From Clostridia bacterium (GTDB lineage Bacteria > Bacillota > Clostridia > Oscillospirales > Acutalibacteraceae), in NCBI GenBank assembly GCA_900771085.1, contig CAAGMR010000028.1, positions 1 to 9,650 on the forward strand: a stretch of DNA of 9,650 nucleotides, written 5' to 3'. Below, piece after piece: positions 6,526 to 9,650 of the stretch; the first letter of the stretch is position 1, and each line of letters opens with the position of its first letter. Under the pieces are notes generated by a model. The model ran no database searches, was not told the DNA's origin, and saw only the letters and a list, made by a program, of their open reading frames with translations. Both the position numbers and the translations under genes were made by a program.

Positions 6526-6542
6526 TCAAGGAATATTTGCAA
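6514..6542 (-). promoter_or_regulatory. Promoter of the toxin remnant/antitoxin unit
   Basis: On the minus strand, TTGCAA (6542-6537), a 17-bp spacer and TATTAT (6519-6514), with a predicted start near 6507. The spacer is filled by the palindrome at 6516-6537, which suggests autorepression by the XRE protein. Confidence 0.6.
6516..6537. promoter_or_regulatory. Perfect 22-bp palindrome, candidate antitoxin operator
   Basis: Two perfect 10-bp arms (AATATTCCTT and its reverse complement) are separated by 2 bp (TC). It spans the whole spacer of the minus-strand promoter and touches both hexamers. Such placement is typical of autoregulatory operators in toxin-antitoxin operons. Binding by the 90-aa XRE protein is inferred. 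Confidence 0.65.
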
Positions 6543-6652
6543 CCATGTTTTCTAATTCAAGGATAAGGAAAAATGTTGTATTTATCGCAAAAACAGCACA
6601 AACGGTCAATGTTTTTGTGTGAGTGGCGTCAAAAATGTATTTATTTCGTTTT

Positions 6653-6683
6653 AAATACCGTTCACCTAATCTGAACGGTATTT
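6653..6683. terminator. Terminator-like hairpin just upstream of the mnmG promoter
   Basis: A perfect 12-bp stem (AAATACCGTTCA pairing with TGAACGGTATTT) with a 7-nt loop, followed by TCTGTATCCC. It ends 10 bp before the mnmG -35. The T run is short, so as a terminator it is weak. No gene ends here on either strand. It might insulate mnmG, bind a regulator as DNA, or be left over from the region's rearrangement. Between this hairpin and the palindrome at 6516-6537 (about 6540-6650) I see no supportable gene; the minus strand is open for some 50 codons but has no start signal or recognisable family. Confidence 0.5.
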
Positions 6684-6693
6684 TCTGTATCCC

Positions 6694-6722
6694 TTTACAC
6701 TTAAAAATTTTCCTAATATAAT
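6694..6722 (+). promoter_or_regulatory. mnmG-rsmG promoter
   Basis: TTTACA at 6694-6699, a 17-bp spacer and TATAAT at 6717-6722, with a predicted start near 6729. It shares both hexamers, spacing and flanking bases (TTTACAC and CTAATATAATAC) with the mnmE promoter. Confidence 0.85.
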
Positions 6723-6752
6723 ACGTATGACTAATTTAAAGGCGGTATAATC

Positions 6753-8621
6753 TTGGAATATTTTGCTAAAAGTTATGACGTCGCCGTCATTGGCGCAGGC
6801 CATGCCGGCATTGAGGCTGCGCTTGCAGCAGCCAGACTTGGCGTCAGCACATGCATTTTTACAATTTCTGCAGACTGGGTAGGCAACATGCCTTGCAACC
6901 CGGCCATTGGAGGTACGTCCAAAGGCCACCTCGTGCGCGAGATTGATGCACTCGGGGGAGAGATGGGTATTGCCGCAGACAGAAACCTCATCCAGAGCCG
7001 TATGCTGAACCTCGGCAAAGGTCCGGCAGTTCACAGCCCAAGAGCGCAGATCGACCGCCGCGATTACTCTGCTTATATGAAACATGTCATTGAAAGCACA
7101 GATAACCTTGATTTCCGCCAGGCTGAGATCATTGACTTAAAGCAGCTGGAAGATGGAACCTGGCAGCTCAAGTCCAAGCTTGAAGCTCTTTATACCGCAA
7201 AGTCAGTAGTTATCGCAACCGGTACCTTCCTTGGCGGACGCGTATTTGTCGGTGACGTATCTTATGAAAGCGGCCCGGATGGCCTTTTCCCGGCAACCGA
7301 ACTTTCAAAATCACTTAAAGAACTTGGCGTAAAGACACGTCGTTTTAAAACCGGAACACCATCTCGTGTAAACAAACGTAGCCTTCATCTTGATGGTCTC
7401 GAGGTGCAGCACGGAGACGATAAACTGGTTCGTTTTTCCTACGATGACAGCTTTACACCTGAAAATAAAACCGTTTGCTACATTACTTATACAAACGAGG
7501 ATACCCACAACATCATCCTCGATAATCTTCACAGATCTCCGCTCTATGGCGGCAAGATAGAAGGCATCGGTCCACGTTACTGCCCAAGTATTGAAGATAA
7601 AATCGTTCGTTTCAAAGAAAAGAAGCGCCATCAGATTTTCATCGAACCTTGTGGCCTTAACACCGAAGAAATGTACCTCCAGGGCCTTTCTTCATCACTT
7701 CCTGAAGACGTACAGCTTGCGTTCCTCAAGACAATTCCGGGCCTTGAAGATGTAGACGTAATCCGCACAGCTTATGCCATTGAGTACGACTGTGTCGACC
7801 CGCTTTCACTCAAGAGTTCTCTTGAGTTCCTGGACTTCCCGGGCCTTTTCGGCGCCGGTCAGTTCAACGGTTCAAGCGGATATGAAGAAGCTGCTGCGCA
7901 GGGACTTATCGCAGGAATAAATGCCGCTCTCCATGTAAAAGGGGAGGAGCCATTCATTCTTGACCGTGCAAGTTCATATATCGGCACCCTTATCGATGAC
8001 CTTGTAACCAAAGGATGCAACGAACCTTACCGTATGATGACATCACGTTCAGAGTACCGTTTGATCCTTCGCCAGGACAATGCAGATGAAAGACTTATGA
8101 AGTACGGACACGACCTCGGTCTTGTTTCCGACGAGAAATATAAGGCTCTCCTGAAGCGCATTGAACTGATAAACGAAGAGATTGAAAGAGCCAAAAAGGT
8201 TGTAATATCGCCATCTGTAGAGATTAACGACATGCTTGTTTCACGTGAAACATCTCCAATTGACAGCGGAATGAAGCTTGCAGACCTTATAAAGAGACCG
8301 CAGCTCAACTACGAGGTTCTGAAGCCTTTTGACAAAACCAGACCTGAACTTCCGGTTGAAATTTTCGATAAAGCAGAAACCGAAATAAAATACGAAGGCT
8401 ATATTCGCAGACAGCAGTCTCAGATCAATGAGATGAGACGTCTTGAGAACAAAAAGCTTCCCGAAGACATAGACTACAACGAAATTACCGGACTTCGAAT
8501 AGAAGCTCGCGAAAAGCTGCAGAGAATCAGACCTGCAAGCGTAGGCCAGGCAGGGCGCATCTCCGGCGTAAGCCCGGCAGATATCTCTGTACTCCTTATT
8601 CATCTTGAAAGAAAGGGCTAA
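6753..8621 (+). CDS. mnmG: tRNA uridine-5-carboxymethylaminomethyl modification enzyme MnmG (GidA)
   Basis: MnmG is the FAD/NADH partner of MnmE in modifying wobble U34 of tRNA. The 622-aa protein is of normal length. It has the FAD-binding GAGHAG (residues 14-19), CNPAIGG (48-54), IATGTFLGG (154-162), GTPSRVN (201-207), GPRYCPSIEDK (273-283) with its conserved Cys277, SSGYEEAAAQGLIAG in the second nucleotide-binding part, MMTSRSEYRL, and the C-terminal helical MnmE-binding domain (YEGYIRRQQ to the end). The start is TTG at 6753, with AAAGGCGG 7 nt upstream; no in-frame ATG gives the complete FAD fold. The stop is 2 bp from the rsmG ATG, so the two are co-transcribed and probably translationally coupled. 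Codons for LVSRET (about residues 495-500) contain a perfect parS site, so this stretch also appears to serve as a centromere element. Confidence 0.97.
   Translation: MEYFAKSYDVAVIGAGHAGIEAALAAARLGVSTCIFTISADWVGNMPCNPAIGGTSKGHLVREIDALGGEMGIAADRNLIQSRMLNLGKGPAVHSPRAQIDRRDYSAYMKHVIESTDNLDFRQAEIIDLKQLEDGTWQLKSKLEALYTAKSVVIATGTFLGGRVFVGDVSYESGPDGLFPATELSKSLKELGVKTRRFKTGTPSRVNKRSLHLDGLEVQHGDDKLVRFSYDDSFTPENKTVCYITYTNEDTHNIILDNLHRSPLYGGKIEGIGPRYCPSIEDKIVRFKEKKRHQIFIEPCGLNTEEMYLQGLSSSLPEDVQLAFLKTIPGLEDVDVIRTAYAIEYDCVDPLSLKSSLEFLDFPGLFGAGQFNGSSGYEEAAAQGLIAGINAALHVKGEEPFILDRASSYIGTLIDDLVTKGCNEPYRMMTSRSEYRLILRQDNADERLMKYGHDLGLVSDEKYKALLKRIELINEEIERAKKVVISPSVEINDMLVSRETSPIDSGMKLADLIKRPQLNYEVLKPFDKTRPELPVEIFDKAETEIKYEGYIRRQQSQINEMRRLENKKLPEDIDYNEITGLRIEAREKLQRIRPASVGQAGRISGVSPADISVLLIHLERKG
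8237..8252. promoter_or_regulatory. parS site inside mnmG
   Basis: TGTTTCACGTGAAACA is a perfect 16-bp palindrome identical to the bacterial parS consensus bound by ParB/Spo0J. It encodes residues of LVSRET in MnmG. It is 1,256 bp from the second copy at 9493 and close to parA, as expected for a chromosomal centromere cluster near the origin. Confidence 0.9.
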
Positions 8622-8623
8622 AA

Positions 8624-9337
8624 ATGACCATTTCAAAAGAATTACTTAAAACTCTGGCTTCAAAGAACGGCATTGAGCTTGACGACAAAGCCCTTGATCG
8701 TTTTGATACCTATGCAGAAAAGTTAATATACTGGAATGAGCGCATAAACCTTACTGCCATCACCGATCCGGAGGAAATAGTTTACAAGCATTTCCTTGAC
8801 AGCCTCATGGTATTGAAATATGTAGATATCCCTGAAGGAGCATCTCTCATAGATGTCGGAACGGGTGCAGGTTTCCCGGGTCTTGCTCTTCTCATCGCAA
8901 GACCGGACCTTAAGGTAACCCTTATGGACAGTACCAATAAAAAGCTCAATGTTATAAGAGATATTCTGGAAGCTCTTTCACTTGAAGCAAATGTTGTACA
9001 TGCCAGAGCAGAAGAAGCCGGACAGGATCCGAATTTCAGAGAACAGTACGATTTCTCTACTGCTCGCGCAGTAAGCAATCTTAGGGATTTATCAGAATAC
9101 TGCTTACCTTTCGTTCGCAAGCATGGAACCTTCATTTCAATGAAAGGCCCGGAAGCACAGGATGAACTTGAGATAGCAAGAAAGGCTATAGGCGTTCTTG
9201 GCGGAACTCCTGATGAACCTCTTATTTATGACCTCGAAGATAAGGGCACAAGAGCTATCGTTACCATAAAGAAGCATAAGCACACCCCTCAGAAGTATCC
9301 TCGCAGGGGAACAGTAATTAAAAAACAGCCAATATAA
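8624..9337 (+). CDS. rsmG: 16S rRNA (guanine527-N7)-methyltransferase RsmG (GidB)
   Basis: RsmG transfers a methyl group from S-adenosylmethionine to N7 of G527 in the 530 loop of 16S rRNA; its loss gives low-level streptomycin resistance in several bacteria. The 237-aa protein (family about 210-240) has the N-terminal helical part with WNERINLTAITDPEEIVYKHFLDS (split around residues 37-60), SAM motif LIDVGTGAGFPG (75-86), the acidic MDSTNKK (101-107), STARAV (145-150), FISMKGP (170-176) and the basic C-terminal HTPQKYPRRGT (220-230), which is characteristic of the family. The ATG lies 2 bp after the mnmG stop; the ribosome site AAAGGG is inside the end of mnmG. It is the last gene of the mnmG-rsmG unit, followed by a large palindrome and then the parS-parA region. 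Confidence 0.96.
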   Translation: MTISKELLKTLASKNGIELDDKALDRFDTYAEKLIYWNERINLTAITDPEEIVYKHFLDSLMVLKYVDIPEGASLIDVGTGAGFPGLALLIARPDLKVTLMDSTNKKLNVIRDILEALSLEANVVHARAEEAGQDPNFREQYDFSTARAVSNLRDLSEYCLPFVRKHGTFISMKGPEAQDELEIARKAIGVLGGTPDEPLIYDLEDKGTRAIVTIKKHKHTPQKYPRRGTVIKKQPI

Positions 9338-9350
9338 CACTTGATTATAT

Positions 9351-9477
9351 GTAAGAGCATTATATGTTTGTCCGTCGGGAGTTTTAGCATTTTTTGGCAG
9401 CCAAAATGATGGTTACAGCATTTTGGGTGGCAAAAAATGCGGCAGGCGACCAGAGGGCAAATATATAATGCTTTTAT
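9351..9477. repeat. Nested 127-nt palindrome between rsmG and parA (large terminator, structured RNA or MITE-like element)
   Basis: The outer arms (9352-9370 and 9458-9476, for example AGCATTATATGTTTG with CAAATATATAATGCT) pair over about 19 bp with two G-U wobbles. A short second stem follows (9371-9377 with 9447-9450 and 9455-9457, leaving a 4-nt bulge). Then comes an inner hairpin in which 9387-9408 pairs with 9419-9440, 20 of 22 positions pairing with two G-G mismatches around a 10-nt loop. The 3' side runs into T-rich sequence (9472-9489), so it would work as a + strand terminator for mnmG-rsmG. The size, nested arms and flanking TA dinucleotides also fit a small non-autonomous inserted palindromic element. 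Only sequence pairing supports these readings. Confidence 0.6.
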
Positions 9478-9492
9478 TTTTTCTTTTTTCAA

Positions 9493-9508
9493 TGTTTCAC
9501 GTGAAACA
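9493..9508. promoter_or_regulatory. parS site upstream of parA
   Basis: TGTTTCACGTGAAACA, a perfect 16-bp palindrome identical to the parS consensus and to the copy inside mnmG. It lies 86 bp before the parA ATG and just upstream of its likely promoter, so ParB loading here could also affect parA transcription. Confidence 0.93.
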
Positions 9509-9530
9509 TGTTTTATTTGTCGCATATTTG

Positions 9531-9539
9531 TGCTAATAT
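9531..9539 (+). promoter_or_regulatory. Probable parA extended -10 promoter
   Basis: TGCTAATAT forms an extended -10 (TG, one base, TAATAT at 9534-9539) with no clear -35 at the expected place (TTTTAT at 9511-9516). The predicted start is near 9546, about 48 nt before the parA ATG. Confidence 0.45.
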
Positions 9540-9593
9540 TTTAAAGGTATATTTATCAGGTTTTAAGAGAATCAAACTATTAGGGGGGAGAAA

Positions 9594-9650
9594 ATGGCAA
9601 AGACAATATCAATCGTTACCCAGAAGGGTGGCGTTGGCAAAACCACAACC
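9594..9650 (+). CDS. parA: ParA/Soj chromosome-partitioning ATPase (5' end only)
   Basis: The first 19 codons, MAKTISIVTQKGGVGKTTT, contain the deviant Walker A motif (KGGVGKTTT, residues 11-19) diagnostic of ParA/Soj/MinD ATPases. The position after mnmG-rsmG and next to parS makes chromosomal ParA (Soj) the best call; parB would be expected just beyond the window. ParA binds nucleoid DNA and drives segregation of ParB-parS complexes, and in Bacillus it also regulates DnaA. The ATG follows a G-rich ribosome site (GGGGGGAG) at a short 3-nt gap. The usual Asn before QKGG is Thr here. The gene is truncated by the window end. Confidence 0.93.
   Translation, partial: MAKTISIVTQKGGVGKTTT

Noticed and set aside
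6526..6700. Open minus-strand frame upstream of the toxin remnant (includes FAINTTFFLILELEN)
   Set aside because: It ends in TGA just before the remnant, has no start signal, and I could not match it to the toxin N-terminus; probably chance in AT-rich DNA.
9289..9525. Minus-strand open frame of 78 codons across the rsmG end and parS
   Set aside because: Its start is inside repeat and parS sequence, with no ribosome site or family match; the palindrome explains the openness.
9338..9593. Replication origin or DnaA-box cluster near parA
   Set aside because: No TTATNCACA-type boxes noticed here; the interval is explained by the palindrome, parS and the parA promoter.

Overview
The window looks like the chromosomal replication-origin-proximal region of a low-GC Firmicute. 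It is most likely a clostridial species in or near the Ruminococcus/Oscillospiraceae group, but that family-level placement is inference. The evidence is the core order mnmE, mnmG, rsmG, parA on the + strand with parS centromere sites, Gram-positive style Shine-Dalgarno sequences (GGAGG) before nearly every gene, a Gram-positive type LexA, and a single-chain glycyl-tRNA synthetase.

Left part (1-2955). Two minus-strand genes form a likely operon: a 523-aa membrane-anchored protein of unknown function, then a 197-aa member of the cyclase/arylformamidase family that has lost nearly all its metal ligands. The operon diverges from lexA, whose promoter (2282-2310) carries two LexA-box-like palindromes, one on the -35 and one at the predicted transcription start. 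lexA ends in a strong bidirectional terminator shared with the convergent glyS.

Middle (3007-6752). glyS (minus) has a short leader with no T-box. The glyS-mnmE intergenic region holds the glyS promoter, a 13-bp terminator-like hairpin with no obvious gene to terminate, and a strong mnmE promoter. Between mnmE and mnmG, which are adjacent in many Firmicutes, lies a reversed, decayed toxin-antitoxin module: an intact 90-aa XRE antitoxin-like gene and a 45-codon 3' remnant of a HigB/Gp49-like toxin. A perfect 22-bp palindrome sits in the spacer of a good promoter for the remnant and antitoxin.

Right part (6694-9650). mnmG and rsmG are 2 bp apart and form an operon behind a promoter nearly identical to that of mnmE. 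MnmE and MnmG together make the cmnm5/nm5 modification of wobble U34 in tRNAs, and RsmG methylates G527 of 16S rRNA. A perfect 16-bp parS lies inside the mnmG coding region (8237-8252) and a second, identical one lies upstream of parA (9493-9508). Between rsmG and parA is a roughly 127-nt nested palindrome with T-rich 3' flank. It could be a large terminator, a structured RNA or a MITE-like element. parA is cut by the window end.

No rRNA, tRNA, CRISPR array, IS transposase or DnaA-box cluster was seen. The best candidates for a second look are the ligand-less cyclase homologue with its unknown membrane partner, the decayed toxin-antitoxin locus with its palindromic operator, the intragenic parS, and the long nested palindrome.
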